A stretch of 43,304 bases of DNA. Origin: Raoultibacter massiliensis (GTDB lineage Bacteria; Actinomycetota; Coriobacteriia; Coriobacteriales; Eggerthellaceae). Position 1 is the first letter of the stretch. Each line of letters opens with the position of its first letter. The notes beneath the pieces are model-generated. The model saw only the letters and a list, made by a program, of their open reading frames with translations. It did no database searches and was not told the DNA's origin. The position numbers and the translations under genes are program-made. The stretch lies in the NCBI RefSeq assembly GCF_900199545.1, contig NZ_LT962671.1:208194-251497 (forward strand). The letters are read 5' to 3'. Shown piece by piece: positions 31,746-40,531 of this stretch.

Positions 31746-32051
31746 GTCGTCTCCCGCGTCGCGGGGCCGTCGGCACCGCGATCGAACCGTGCCAAAAACA
31801 CAATGGTTATTACCATATCAGTGGTAGAGGTGATAACTACGACACGTTGCATACCGCAATGGCTCAGTCCCGTAGTGGAAGCCCTCGATCTCACCTGCCT
31901 CGGCTCCCAGTAATCGCCCTGGAACCGTCGGCGTCCGCCCGGTAGAACCACCCACAATCGGGATCCGCAAGGGCCTCCAAGACCCTAGGCGTTTGCAGCG
32001 GCCATCCATACACTGTTTTCGTCATTGCATGCAGTTGCAGAATACACAAAT
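31746..32051. other. Non-coding gap upstream of the ATPase cassette
   Basis: No gene seen. CCCGCG/CGCGGG near 31756-31768 could form a short hairpin after the mobilization operon. GGTTATTACC and a partly complementary GGTGATAAC lie at about 31803-31836. Confidence 0.5.
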
Positions 32052-32082
32052 CCCCAAAACGGAATATAATTCAATTTTGGGG
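32052..32082. repeat. Left CCCCAAAA-N15-TTTTGGGG element
   Basis: A 31-bp dyad with 8-bp arms. Its centre contains TATAAT (32065-32070), so it covers the likely -10 box of the ATPase gene. The same element with the same 15-base spacing and the same trailing AAT occurs at 33315-33345. Confidence 0.8.
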
Positions 32083-32117
32083 AATACACATAACATGCGT
32101 TGTTGAGGAGGATACCT

Positions 32118-33329
32118 GTGAAGCTTATTGAACGAACGGCGTACCTTTCGGAGATGTTGGAGCTTGCCGATACGCCGGACATCAAAGTCATCACCGGCGT
32201 TCGCAGGTCGGGCAAGTCAAAGCTTCTGGAGGCCCTGGCGCAGAAGATCTCCGAGCGACAGCCCGATGCGAACATCATACGTATCAACTACAACCTCACG
32301 GACTTCGAGGACATCCTAGATTACCGCTCCATGGAGGCATATGTGGAGGAGCGCTACGTGTCCGGCCGGCAGAACTACCTTTTCATCGACGAGGTACAGA
32401 TGTGCAGGTCCTTCGAGAAGGCGATAAACAGCCTGCATGCCAGGGAGAAGTACAGCATATTCGTTACCGGCTCGAACGCCTTCCTGCAAAGCAGCGACCT
32501 GGCAACCCTGTTCGTGGGCAGGACATACGAGATTCCCGTCTACCCGTTCTCCTTCGGGGAGTACCTCGCATACTACCCGTCCCAGAACATCTACGACAGC
32601 CTGACCAGCTACATCTCGGATGGGGGCATGGCGGGATCGTACATGTACAGGACCGAGGAGCAAAGAAGGCGCTATATCGACTCCGAAGTCCTGAACGCCC
32701 TGGTGGTGAGGGATATCGTGAGCAAGTACAAGCTGAAGAACGAGCAGCTACTCCATGCGCTCATCGACTACCTCATGGATAACGTCGGGAACCTCACGTC
32801 CATCCGGTCGATTGCCGACACGCTCGAATCGAACAGGACGAAGGCCGACCACAAGACGATCGGCAAGTACGTAGACGCGCTATGCAAGGCGTTCGCTTTC
32901 TACAGAATCCGCCGATATGATATCCGCGGAAAGAGGTACTTGAGGTCGGAGGACAAGTACTACCTTGTCGACCAGTCGTTTAGGTTCGCCCGCCTCGGCA
33001 CCAAGAACATGGACTACGGCCGGGTGCTGGAGAACATCGTCGCCATAGAGCTCCTGCGGCGCGGCTACGAGGTGTATGTCGGCGTGCTGTACAAGAAGGA
33101 AATAGACTTCGTCGCCATCAAGCAGGGCGAGAGGCTCTACATCCAGGTTGCGAACAGCATATCCGAGGAGCGAACGTTTGAACGAGAGGTGACCCCCTTG
33201 CTAGCGGTAAGGGACGCCTACCCGAAGATCCTGATTGCCCGAACGTATCAGCCCGAATACCAGTACGAAGGCATACGAATTATCGACGCCGCCGATTGGC
33301 TGTGCGGTTCGAATCCCCAAAATCAATAG
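32118..33329 (+). CDS. AAA_14/DUF4143 family ATPase
   Basis: A 403-aa ATPase starting at GTG 32118, with GAGGAGG seven bases upstream. It has Walker A GVRRSGKSKLL (about 27-37), Walker B YLFIDEVQ (about 87-94, Asp91/Glu92), the sensor-like FVTGSNAFLQSSDLATLF and FSFGEYL. The C-terminal DUF4143 has YYLVDQSFRFARLG and a PD-(D/E)XK-like core (KKEIDFVAIKQGERLYIQVA). The biochemical role of the family is poorly known. It stands alone between two copies of a 31-bp element; the right copy overlaps its last codons (NPQNQ, stop). Cargo that moves as a unit is a reasonable inference. Confidence 0.9.
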   Translation: MKLIERTAYLSEMLELADTPDIKVITGVRRSGKSKLLEALAQKISERQPDANIIRINYNLTDFEDILDYRSMEAYVEERYVSGRQNYLFIDEVQMCRSFEKAINSLHAREKYSIFVTGSNAFLQSSDLATLFVGRTYEIPVYPFSFGEYLAYYPSQNIYDSLTSYISDGGMAGSYMYRTEEQRRRYIDSEVLNALVVRDIVSKYKLKNEQLLHALIDYLMDNVGNLTSIRSIADTLESNRTKADHKTIGKYVDALCKAFAFYRIRRYDIRGKRYLRSEDKYYLVDQSFRFARLGTKNMDYGRVLENIVAIELLRRGYEVYVGVLYKKEIDFVAIKQGERLYIQVANSISEERTFEREVTPLLAVRDAYPKILIARTYQPEYQYEGIRIIDAADWLCGSNPQNQ

Positions 33330-33345
33330 CACTTGCTTTTTGGGG
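33315..33345. repeat. Right CCCCAAAA-N15-TTTTGGGG element
   Basis: Same arms, same 15-base spacer length and same flanks (AAT before, AAT after) as 32052-32082, but a different spacer sequence. The ATPase stop codon (33327-33329) lies inside it. It may act here as a terminator-like hairpin (TTTTTGGGG) as well. Confidence 0.8.
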
Positions 33346-33474
33346 AATGTGCCGTGTTCCGATGGACGGACATGCGACATTTTCCTTTACATTTGTGACA
33401 GATCGGGCGTAGCTCCAGTTTCATAAGTCGAGGATGATTCTCCCGTTCGGTCCAATGGCGAAAGAAGACTAATC

Positions 33475-33756
33475 ATGACGACGTCGGAGACGATGGAAAT
33501 GGAGACGACTATCCATCGATCAGAGGACATCGCCGCGTTGATTTCATTGCTGTCCGACGGAGCGGGATTCGAAGGTGAAGCAGAGATGGCGATATGCGCG
33601 ATGCCTCGAAGCCTGCGAGATATCCATCGAGAGCTCATGGCGAAATGGAGGAATATCAACGCAAACGACCGAAATCAACCCCGTGATCGTCATTTCTCCT
33701 TTGAGCAACACACCAATAAAAGAAGAGGGCGTTGCTCCGAAATATCTTCGGATTGA
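33475..33756 (+). CDS. Possible small protein (93 aa)
   Basis: The first 65 or so codons look coding (HRSEDIAALISLLSDGAGFE; AMPRSLRDIHRELMAKWRNI); after that the composition shifts to a lower-GC, Arg/Asn-rich tail of doubtful quality. There is no clear ribosome site. It may be a gene whose 3' end was replaced when the low-GC cassette at 33835 was inserted. Not recognised. Confidence 0.35.
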   Translation: MTTSETMEMETTIHRSEDIAALISLLSDGAGFEGEAEMAICAMPRSLRDIHRELMAKWRNINANDRNQPRDRHFSFEQHTNKRRGRCSEISSD

Positions 33757-33834
33757 TTTTTGCAGAACTACAATAAGCAAGTACTTCAGATATTACATTT
33801 CTACCTATGCTTAAGCTCTTTAAGAGGTGCCGAA

Positions 33835-34899
33835 TTGAGTCAAGAGATTGCTTTGTACAAATCAGAGTTGTCGACTGTTGAGGGGCAAATTATCGCAGCC
33901 ATGCCAGCTGACGCGGCGGATTTCGACACTCAATTCGATTCTGATCTAGATGCCAGTGACATTGCCTATTCGCTTGCTATTGGTTTGGTTGGAGTTTTCA
34001 TTTCCACCAACGCAGATATTGAAAAGTGGTTGGCGTCAGTCCACGATGCGGCATCTGGCAAAAAGGGGGAATATAACATCATCCAGCAAATGCTTGGGTC
34101 CCTGCTATTCCATCAGGGTGATGCGCTGGATGTGTTTAAGAGCGGGGAAGGTTTTGTTGCGCGGAACGGCGAGAAGGCTTACGTGATGTTTCACAGACTT
34201 CTGTTTGGGCATGACGTGCTAGCCACCGGCAAAGGATTAATGCCGTTCAATCCGTTTGCGCTGATGTTTGAGCAGCAGGGATTAGCGGGCGTGCTTCAAG
34301 CTGCACGGCATCTAATTGCCGACACCATGTCGAAACAGGGGCTTCCCGTCCCAGGAAGCTCGTATTTCGATATCGATCGCGAAGATGGAAAGCCTTGGAA
34401 CAAGATTATCGATTGGGTGCAGGAACTCTCAATCGAGTCTTGCGGGGACAAGAAGCTTCAGCAGGACATTTATTCACATATGTTCACGATGCGCGCTCAG
34501 GATATTGCAGCGGGTGGATTGGTCGCGGTGCTCGACAATGCGTATTACCTTGCCAGGCGAATAGATGACCCCATAAGAAAGGCTCAGATAGAGCTGGTGA
34601 GCACCAGCGTCGCATTCTTTGGGCAGGCGGCTGTCGGTGCCTCTAGGCAAAATGGCGTACCGTATATCAACAATGCGATGGTTCCCCAACTGGCCAAAGC
34701 CTACGCTGGACTTTTCGCATCGAGCATGAAGAGAACCTATCAGCTCAGAGAAAAAACCAAGGAGTTATGCAACTCCTCAGATGAGCAAATCGCGAGACAC
34801 GAATTGATATCTGAGCAACTTCACTCGTCGTTGGACTCGCTTGATTCGAGCAATGCGGCAGCAAACGTCTCTAAGCTAATCAACTACCTGGAGGACTGA
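33835..34899 (+). CDS. Unknown protein A of low-GC two-gene cassette
   Basis: A 354-aa protein that I do not recognise. TTG at 33835 is chosen as start because AGAGG lies seven bases before it, giving MSQEIALYKSELSTVEGQII; the longer upstream frame has no ribosome site. The protein is mostly helical, with one fairly hydrophobic stretch (DIAYSLAIGLVGVFISTNAD, about 40-60), a Gly-containing middle, and a C-terminal coiled-coil-like end (SDEQIARHELISEQLHSSLD). GC content and codon use are clearly lower than in neighbouring genes, a sign of transfer. It shares TGATG with the next gene, so the two work together. Defence or toxin-immunity roles are possible but unsupported. Confidence 0.8.
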   Translation: MSQEIALYKSELSTVEGQIIAAMPADAADFDTQFDSDLDASDIAYSLAIGLVGVFISTNADIEKWLASVHDAASGKKGEYNIIQQMLGSLLFHQGDALDVFKSGEGFVARNGEKAYVMFHRLLFGHDVLATGKGLMPFNPFALMFEQQGLAGVLQAARHLIADTMSKQGLPVPGSSYFDIDREDGKPWNKIIDWVQELSIESCGDKKLQQDIYSHMFTMRAQDIAAGGLVAVLDNAYYLARRIDDPIRKAQIELVSTSVAFFGQAAVGASRQNGVPYINNAMVPQLAKAYAGLFASSMKRTYQLREKTKELCNSSDEQIARHELISEQLHSSLDSLDSSNAAANVSKLINYLED

Positions 34900-35543
34900 T
34901 GAACATCCCTCAGCAAATACCTCAGAAGATAATCGTACCTATGGTGGGCGTGCTGGCAGGCATTTTTGGTTTAGGAGTTGGCATGCTTGCTCGTCAGCCG
35001 GAAATCAATGTTTTGCATAAGCAGGTTAGGCAGTTGCAGGCCAAGGCTGGAGAACTCGAAGAAACCGTCCGAGCTCAAAACGATGAATTATCCGGTCTCT
35101 TCCAGCGATATGAAGCGCTCAAGGCGTGGAATTTGTTTCAAAGAAGCGAACTGCGTGAACAGATTAAGCATAGTCTGACGTTCCAATATGCTGTGAATGA
35201 TTTCTTCTCCCTGATGTTTGAGCGATTGGACACGGGAAGAGACTTCACCAAGGACGAAATGGCTTTCTACCATGCCATGTCGAATATGCTTGATGGAAGA
35301 GATCTCAACGCTGAGCAAATGGAATGCATAAAGCAATACGTCAACGCCAGTCATGAGCGACAAGTGGCGCGACTGGAACCCTGCGATAGCTCCGAATCCT
35401 TGAAGAGGATACGGGAGTTTGAAAGCAAGGACGACGAAGGATTCTTCAAGCTTCCTGGAATTAAGCTACCGGAGTTCAAGATGCCCGAAATCAATGTTCA
35501 ATTCCCTTGGGATGCCAAACGCAAGGATGAAGATCAAGAGTAG
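34899..35543 (+). CDS. Unknown protein B: membrane anchor plus coiled coil
   Basis: A 214-aa protein. Residues about 10-30 (KIIVPMVGVLAGIFGLGVGM) form one membrane segment with a Gly-rich face. Residues about 35-75 (VLHKQVRQLQAKAGELEETV) are a coiled coil, followed by a helical domain (QYAVNDFFSLMFERLDTGRD). The end has a striking Phe/Pro pattern: FKLPGIKLPEFKMPEINVQF. It is translated from an ATG overlapping the stop of the preceding gene by one base. The likely topology is a short N-terminal end with the bulk in the cytoplasm. It could tether protein A to the membrane. No family recognised. Confidence 0.8.
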   Translation: MNIPQQIPQKIIVPMVGVLAGIFGLGVGMLARQPEINVLHKQVRQLQAKAGELEETVRAQNDELSGLFQRYEALKAWNLFQRSELREQIKHSLTFQYAVNDFFSLMFERLDTGRDFTKDEMAFYHAMSNMLDGRDLNAEQMECIKQYVNASHERQVARLEPCDSSESLKRIREFESKDDEGFFKLPGIKLPEFKMPEINVQFPWDAKRKDEDQE

Positions 35544-35666
35544 AAGTACATCATTCAGGAACCCCAATAACGTAACAATGACGCGCTTGTAGCAGGTCCA
35601 GAAGCCGCAATGGCCGCCACTGGCGTCTATCAGCGGCTCTCTGTACCTATTCCTAAACTCAGCCTC

Positions 35667-36401
35667 TTATTCGACTGCATAGACGATGGTGCGCTCATGG
35701 CCGTTCCAGAGGCCGTAGCTGCAGGTGACGAAGGCATGCACACTCTCGGGATCGGTCACATTTGGGTCGAGCACCATATCTGAGCCCTCGAGCGTTTCCT
35801 CCCACCACGCAAGAAAGTCCCTCCTATCGCCGAAGCCCAGCCTCTTAAACTCGTTGTAGGTGTCCACGACGTCCGTAGCCGCAACATGCAGCCGTTTCTT
35901 CTCCTCTGGCGTCTGGAGCAGGATCTCGCAGTGCTCTTGCGCGAATGCCTTGTCCGAGTAGCTCGCCATTGCGGCGAACATGCTTCCGTCGTCCATGTGG
36001 TGGCCGAACACCATGGCGAGCGGGCTGTCGAAGCCCTTCTCGGTGCATTCCGCATCCAGATAGGGGCAGCCGTATATGTTCCAGATGCCGTACGCGTCGT
36101 GGGTAAGGTAGAAGGTCGGGTCCTCATCCCGTGCCTGGCATATTGGCAAGTCGATGCCGGTGCCCGGTACCGTGACCCAGCCGATGACGTCGGGGTTCTC
36201 CTTCTTCCACCAATCCCAATCAACGTCTGGAAAGCTGTCTTCGGCCTCGGCTTCAGCCGTCTGCGCTGCTCTTGGCGAGGGCTTCGGGTTCGAGGCCATG
36301 TCCGTCTGGCCAAGCAGCGACAACCCCAGGAATGCTCCGCCACCGACGAGCAGCGTGCATAAGAGTGAAGCAACGATCACGCCCGTATCCGGTTTCTTCA
36401 T
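35667..36401 (-). CDS. srtB: Class B sortase
   Basis: A 244-aa membrane-anchored transpeptidase that joins surface proteins to cell-wall precursors or to one another. The N-terminal membrane segment is VIVASLLCTLLVGGGAFLGL (8-27). The catalytic domain runs from about 60 with VIGWVTVPGTGIDLPI. His134 lies in VFGHHM, Cys227 in FVTCSYG and Arg237 in HERTIVYA. Length and spacing are those of sortase B. GGAGGGG precedes the ATG at 36401. It lies directly downstream of the VaFE surface protein gene, with a terminator between them, so that protein is its likely substrate. Confidence 0.92.
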   Translation of the reverse strand: MKKPDTGVIVASLLCTLLVGGGAFLGLSLLGQTDMASNPKPSPRAAQTAEAEAEDSFPDVDWDWWKKENPDVIGWVTVPGTGIDLPICQARDEDPTFYLTHDAYGIWNIYGCPYLDAECTEKGFDSPLAMVFGHHMDDGSMFAAMASYSDKAFAQEHCEILLQTPEEKKRLHVAATDVVDTYNEFKRLGFGDRRDFLAWWEETLEGSDMVLDPNVTDPESVHAFVTCSYGLWNGHERTIVYAVE

Positions 36402-36411
36402 TTCCCCTCCT

Positions 36412-36444
36412 AAAAACACGGAGGCGACCTCAAAGGCCGCCTCC
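36412..36444 (-). terminator. Rho-independent terminator after the surface protein gene
   Basis: On the minus strand GGAGGCG-CCT pairs with AGG-CGCCTCC (one bulge each side, three-base loop) and is followed by TTTTT. It lies between the surface protein stop and the sortase start, so sortase probably depends on read-through or its own promoter. Confidence 0.75.
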
Positions 36445-36465
36445 TCGATCCCGAAATCCGTCTAT

Positions 36466-39400
36466 CTACAATTCGTCTGCGTTTTCGGAATCGGAATCGT
36501 ATTTCTTGCGTTTGCGAATAGCGTAGGCGCCGCATCCGGCGCCGGCCGCGATGAGGGCGATCGCGGCAATGGCGATCAGCTTGACCTCGGTACCGGTCTT
36601 GTCGTAGCTCTTCCCAGGCTCGTCAGGGACCTCAGGGGTATCAGGGTTGTCGACCACGACGGTCTGGCCTTCGTCGTCGATGTCCTGATGAACTGCGATT
36701 ACGTTGCCGTTTACGTCGAGGCATTCCTCGAAGGCGACCAGCTCGACGCCCTCCTCGATCTTGGATGCATCGAACTCGAAGGTGACATCCACGGTTCCGC
36801 TGGCCTTGTTGGGGGTGAACTCGGCGGTCGCGGTCACGGGCTTGCCGTCGGCATCCTCAAGCGGCATGCCGGTGGATTTCACGATCAAGGTGCCATGGGC
36901 GGTGTAGGTGTCGCCGAGGACGAGGCCCTTGTACTCGATGGTGTCGGTCAGCTTCACCTTACCGGAGGCGATGATGTGGTCGCCATCGCCTGCATCGACG
37001 AGGGTGGTGCCGATCTCCACGACGGTCACGGTCTGGCCCTCGTCGGAGGGATCCTCATGGGATGCGAGCTGCACATCGGCTGCGAAGAGCTTCTCGTACA
37101 CGACGAGGTTCTTGCCGCCAAGGTAGGTCCCGTCAAAAGAGAGCTCGACAAGCTGGGTGCCGTCGGCCTCCTCAGGGGTGAAGGCGGCGGTGCTAGTAAC
37201 CTGCTTCTCAGCAAATCCGTCCTTTACCATGACGGGTTCGCCGGTCTCAGAGTCGATCAAGACAGCCTGGAGCTCGTACTCGGTGCCGGGAACGAGGCCC
37301 TCGTAGGTCACCTCGTCGACGACGGCGATCTCGGTTCCGGTCACCAGCTTGTCGCCGTCGGACTTGTCGGCCGCGGTGGTATGGATGTCGAGGAAGTGCA
37401 CGGTCTGGCCCTCGTCCGCGATGTCGGCGTGGGCAGCGACCTCTACGCCCTCGGAGAATAGTGACTCGAAGGCCACGATGTCCTCGCCCGCGAGCAGGCT
37501 GGAGTCGAAGGTGAATTCGAGTTCCACCTCGCCGGCCTTCTTCCTGGGCTGGAAGGTCTTCGTGGCGGTGATCGCATTGCCGTCGCCATCGAGCAGTGCC
37601 TCGCCGGTAGACTTCACCACGAGGGTGCCGGTGACGGTGTACTCGGTGCCGTCGTTCTTGAGGTTCTCGTACCAGACGGTGTCGACCAGGGTGGTCTCAG
37701 CGGAGGCTTGGGCAACGTGGTCGCCGTCGGCCTTGTCGGTCTCCTCGGTTTGGATTTTCGGGCCCTCCTTGTCGTCGAGGCTCATCCACACGGCCTTGGC
37801 CGCGGTGGAGTCGCGCTCGACCACGAAGGTCTTGGTCACGAGCTCATAGCCCTCGTTGGAGTCGCTTCGGAGCTCTTCCAGCCTGTACTTGCCGTAAGGA
37901 AGCGCCGCCAGCCCGTCGTCAACGTTGGCATCGGAGCCGTCCTCGCCGAGGGAGAACCATACGCCAGCCTTGGAGTCCATGTCGGCAGCCTTGATGCTCT
38001 CAGCCTTGAGCAGGCGGTCGTTGCCGTTGGTGTTGCTGCTGTGCTTGTTCCAGGAAGAGGCCGTAGAGACGTTTCCGTTGCGGTCGGTCACGATGACGTG
38101 GGCCTCGCCGGTGGAGACGTTGGTCAACTTGAACGCCACCTGCAGGGATGCGTTGGTGTCCTCGGCCATCTTCACGACCTCAAGGTCGTTGCGGATCACC
38201 TGGTCGTAGAACTCGAGCTCGCCGCCAGCAGAGGTCGCCTTGACGATCGCGCCGTTCTCGCGGACCTGGAAGGTCTTGGGCTCGCCGTCGGTGAGCAGGT
38301 AGGAGTCGTTGGTCTTGGTCTCCTGGATGGTGTAGGTGCCGTAAGGCAGCTCGTCGGCCGCGGTCTGGGCGGTGTATGCGCCGGCCTCGGCGTTCCAGGA
38401 GGTAACGATGGTCTCGATGACGTCGCCGGGCTCGAACCACTTGTCGCCCACGAGTACCTTGTGCTCGGATTCGTTGGCGATGGTGAACTCGATGCCGGAG
38501 AGCGTGGAGCCGGTGTCGAGGGCGTCATGGGAGTTGCCGCCCAGGGCCTCGGAGGCCTGGAGCTCGACGTCGGACTTCGTTACCTGGACGCCGCCGCGGA
38601 TCACGTCGTCGTCGCAGGGATCGCCGGTGAGGTCCACAACCTGCTTATCGGACTTGATCTCTGCCTTGGCGGACCAGTCGGAGACGAGGTAGCCCTCGGG
38701 TGCCTGGGACTCGACCACGGCGTAGGTGCCGCAAGGAAGGGCATCGGAGGAAGTCTTGGCAACGAATGCGCCCGCGTCGCCGTCCCAATGGCCGGTGATG
38801 GTCTTCACGACCTCGCCGTTGGCGTAGTACTTGCCGTCGACGAGGGCGTACTGGCCGGATTCGTTGACGATGTCGTACTTGGCGCCGTCGAGGGTTGCGT
38901 CGCCCTGGGGCTCGGCCCCTGCCTGGGAGTCTTCCTTAGCCACCTTCAGGCCACCCTTGTCCCATGTGAAGCTCATGAGCACCTGGGTGCCGGGGCCCGT
39001 GTGGATGCAGAACGCATCGAAGCCGGTCGAAACCTTTCCCTTGTTTGCCTTGATGGACTTCCAGGTGCTGCCCAGAAGCTCGCCGCGGGCCCAGTCCCCG
39101 AAGTCGCCGCCGGTGCCGAAGACGGCATCGGCCTTGGAGCCCTGATAGGCATAGGACAGGAGCACGTGGCTTGCGACGATGTACTTCTCCGCGCTCCAGC
39201 CGCTGCCGTCGTACCAGGTGTCGGGGAACATGGACGCATCGAATCCCGGAGCGCCGTAGCTGAACCACATCGTTGCGATGAGGTCGGGGTCGCTCACGCC
39301 GCTCTTGCTGTAGGTGCCGGGCGCGGGCGTGGCGGAAGCCGGGTCGGCGCAGTAGGCAACCTCGCCGTCGGCGTACATGCGGGTCGTGGAGTAGCCCGCG

Positions 39401-39552
39401 TACGGGATGTCGTCTCCGATGGTGACGTCGACGCTTTCAGCCGCGAGCGCGCTCATCGGAGCCGACACGCACACGCTGAGCGCCAGGGCCATGCCCATGA
39501 CGACTCTGATGATTTTGGAGGATACGATCCTCTCGGTTGTCTTGGTCCTCAC
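36466..39552 (-). CDS. VaFE/Cna-B repeat surface-anchored protein
   Basis: A 1028-aa secreted protein starting at GTG 39552, with GGAGGAGG upstream. The signal peptide (about 1-38) ends SALAAE. The N-terminal domain has YCADPAS and related Cys residues, as in thioester adhesin heads. Two or more SpaA/Cna-B-like domains follow (GTYAVVESQAPEGYLVSD; LPYGTYTIQETKTNDSYL). Three VaFE-type repeats occupy the C-terminal part (VAFESLF, VVYEKLF, VAFEEC, each followed by DEGQTV), with isopeptide-type Lys/Asp patterns. The anchor is SYDKTGTEVK, a membrane helix and RKRKK. The motif is YDKTG, not LPXTG. It probably mediates adhesion or mating contact and is anchored by the neighbouring sortase. Confidence 0.9.
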   Translation of the reverse strand: MRTKTTERIVSSKIIRVVMGMALALSVCVSAPMSALAAESVDVTIGDDIPYAGYSTTRMYADGEVAYCADPASATPAPGTYSKSGVSDPDLIATMWFSYGAPGFDASMFPDTWYDGSGWSAEKYIVASHVLLSYAYQGSKADAVFGTGGDFGDWARGELLGSTWKSIKANKGKVSTGFDAFCIHTGPGTQVLMSFTWDKGGLKVAKEDSQAGAEPQGDATLDGAKYDIVNESGQYALVDGKYYANGEVVKTITGHWDGDAGAFVAKTSSDALPCGTYAVVESQAPEGYLVSDWSAKAEIKSDKQVVDLTGDPCDDDVIRGGVQVTKSDVELQASEALGGNSHDALDTGSTLSGIEFTIANESEHKVLVGDKWFEPGDVIETIVTSWNAEAGAYTAQTAADELPYGTYTIQETKTNDSYLLTDGEPKTFQVRENGAIVKATSAGGELEFYDQVIRNDLEVVKMAEDTNASLQVAFKLTNVSTGEAHVIVTDRNGNVSTASSWNKHSSNTNGNDRLLKAESIKAADMDSKAGVWFSLGEDGSDANVDDGLAALPYGKYRLEELRSDSNEGYELVTKTFVVERDSTAAKAVWMSLDDKEGPKIQTEETDKADGDHVAQASAETTLVDTVWYENLKNDGTEYTVTGTLVVKSTGEALLDGDGNAITATKTFQPRKKAGEVELEFTFDSSLLAGEDIVAFESLFSEGVEVAAHADIADEGQTVHFLDIHTTAADKSDGDKLVTGTEIAVVDEVTYEGLVPGTEYELQAVLIDSETGEPVMVKDGFAEKQVTSTAAFTPEEADGTQLVELSFDGTYLGGKNLVVYEKLFAADVQLASHEDPSDEGQTVTVVEIGTTLVDAGDGDHIIASGKVKLTDTIEYKGLVLGDTYTAHGTLIVKSTGMPLEDADGKPVTATAEFTPNKASGTVDVTFEFDASKIEEGVELVAFEECLDVNGNVIAVHQDIDDEGQTVVVDNPDTPEVPDEPGKSYDKTGTEVKLIAIAAIALIAAGAGCGAYAIRKRKKYDSDSENADEL

Positions 39553-39561
39553 GCCTCCTCC

Positions 39562-40053
39562 TTAGAACGGGATGTCTTCGCGCGACATGCGGGAGCTTGC
39601 GCGCTGGGCAGCGCCACGGCCGAGGCGCTCGCTGCCGTCGCGAGCTGAACGTGCGCGCGCAGAGAGGCTCTCCAGGTACTCGCTCCGGTTGCGCTCGATC
39701 GCGTCCCTGATCTGAGCGGGCATCACCTTGACGACTTCCTTCAGCTCGATGCCGTCCTCTCCAACGACGGGCTTGCCGTCCTCGTCGAGGATGCTCTTGC
39801 GGAGCCAGACCTCCCTTTCCGTGAGGAGGGGGATGTCGCGGTAATCCTCGCCGCGGTATCGGGATTCGTTCACGAACAACGGGCTGAACTGGTAGTAGCT
39901 GACGTCGCGCCCGTCGATCACCGTGCCCTTCGGAAGGGTCACGGAGTTGAAGGTCTTAACCTCGCCGGTCCTCCTGTCGGCGTACTCGATGTCCGTGCGC
40001 ACGAAGTTCTTATGCAACGTGACATAGGTGTTCTTTGGTGTTTCCTGGCTCAT
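39562..40053 (-). CDS. Element protein with SSB-like C-terminal tail
   Basis: A 163-aa protein with a beta-rich N-terminal part (KNTYVTLHKNFVRTDIEYAD; VTLPKGTVIDGRDVSYYQFS), a helix (AQIRDAIERNRSEYLESLSA), a basic Ser/Arg linker, and the exact ending DIPF. That ending is the hallmark of single-stranded-DNA-binding protein tails that recruit partner enzymes. I cannot confirm an OB-fold. AAAGGAGGG precedes the ATG. The surface protein gene follows after nine bases. It may bind or protect transferring single-stranded DNA (inference). Confidence 0.7.
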   Translation of the reverse strand: MSQETPKNTYVTLHKNFVRTDIEYADRRTGEVKTFNSVTLPKGTVIDGRDVSYYQFSPLFVNESRYRGEDYRDIPLLTEREVWLRKSILDEDGKPVVGEDGIELKEVVKVMPAQIRDAIERNRSEYLESLSARARSARDGSERLGRGAAQRASSRMSREDIPF

Positions 40054-40118
40054 GCGAGCCCTCCTTTACGTCTTGCGCCGGCCTGATGTGGAAGTGCCGG
40101 CTTCGGTGCCTGCGGGGC

Positions 40119-40514
40119 CTACCTGCCCATTCGATAACCAACCTTCTGCCTGATTTGGTCGACTGCGGGGATGCTCCTCGCGCGTTGGATCCTGGACGTG
40201 AGGGACTCGTCCTGGAGCAGCGCCCTCTCGAACTCCCCGTAGCCGATTCGCTCGATGTCGTTCGGCTCGTAGCCGAGATGCGCCTCTGCTGCGTCAACGA
40301 GGTCCTCGGCGTCCGAGTACCCCCAATTGAAACCGTTCATCACCTCCGTCCAGCCGTCCTCGCGCCTTGCCCAAAGGGAGAACGAGAAGCCTAGGGCGCG
40401 GCCGTCCTTGGGGTCAGGCGCCGCATGCGCCTCAAGCAGGAGGCGCGTTCCGTCCTCGGGGTCGTTCATCATCCAAGCCGCCTCCGGCGTGGCCCCGCTG
40501 TTCGGTTCGTACAA
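40119..40514 (-). CDS. Hypothetical transfer-region protein (131 aa)
   Basis: Not recognised. TTG at 40514 is taken as start because AAGGAAGG lies before it; an ATG 14 codons further in is possible. The sequence (LGFSFSLWARREDGWTEVMN; GYSDAEDLVDAAEAHLGYEP) looks like a small alpha/beta protein with a helical C-terminus (IPAVDQIRQKVGYRMGR). It has no membrane segment. It lies 17 bases after the VirB6-like gene and in the same direction, so it is likely part of the transfer operon. Confidence 0.7.
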   Translation of the reverse strand: MYEPNSGATPEAAWMMNDPEDGTRLLLEAHAAPDPKDGRALGFSFSLWARREDGWTEVMNGFNWGYSDAEDLVDAAEAHLGYEPNDIERIGYGEFERALLQDESLTSRIQRARSIPAVDQIRQKVGYRMGR

Positions 40515-40531
40515 AACTTCCTTCCTTTCTC

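Noticed and set aside
37708..39648. 646-codon open frame on the plus strand opposite the surface protein gene
   Set aside because: It is low complexity (Gly/Val/Leu/Asp), mirrors the repeat protein and has no start signal.
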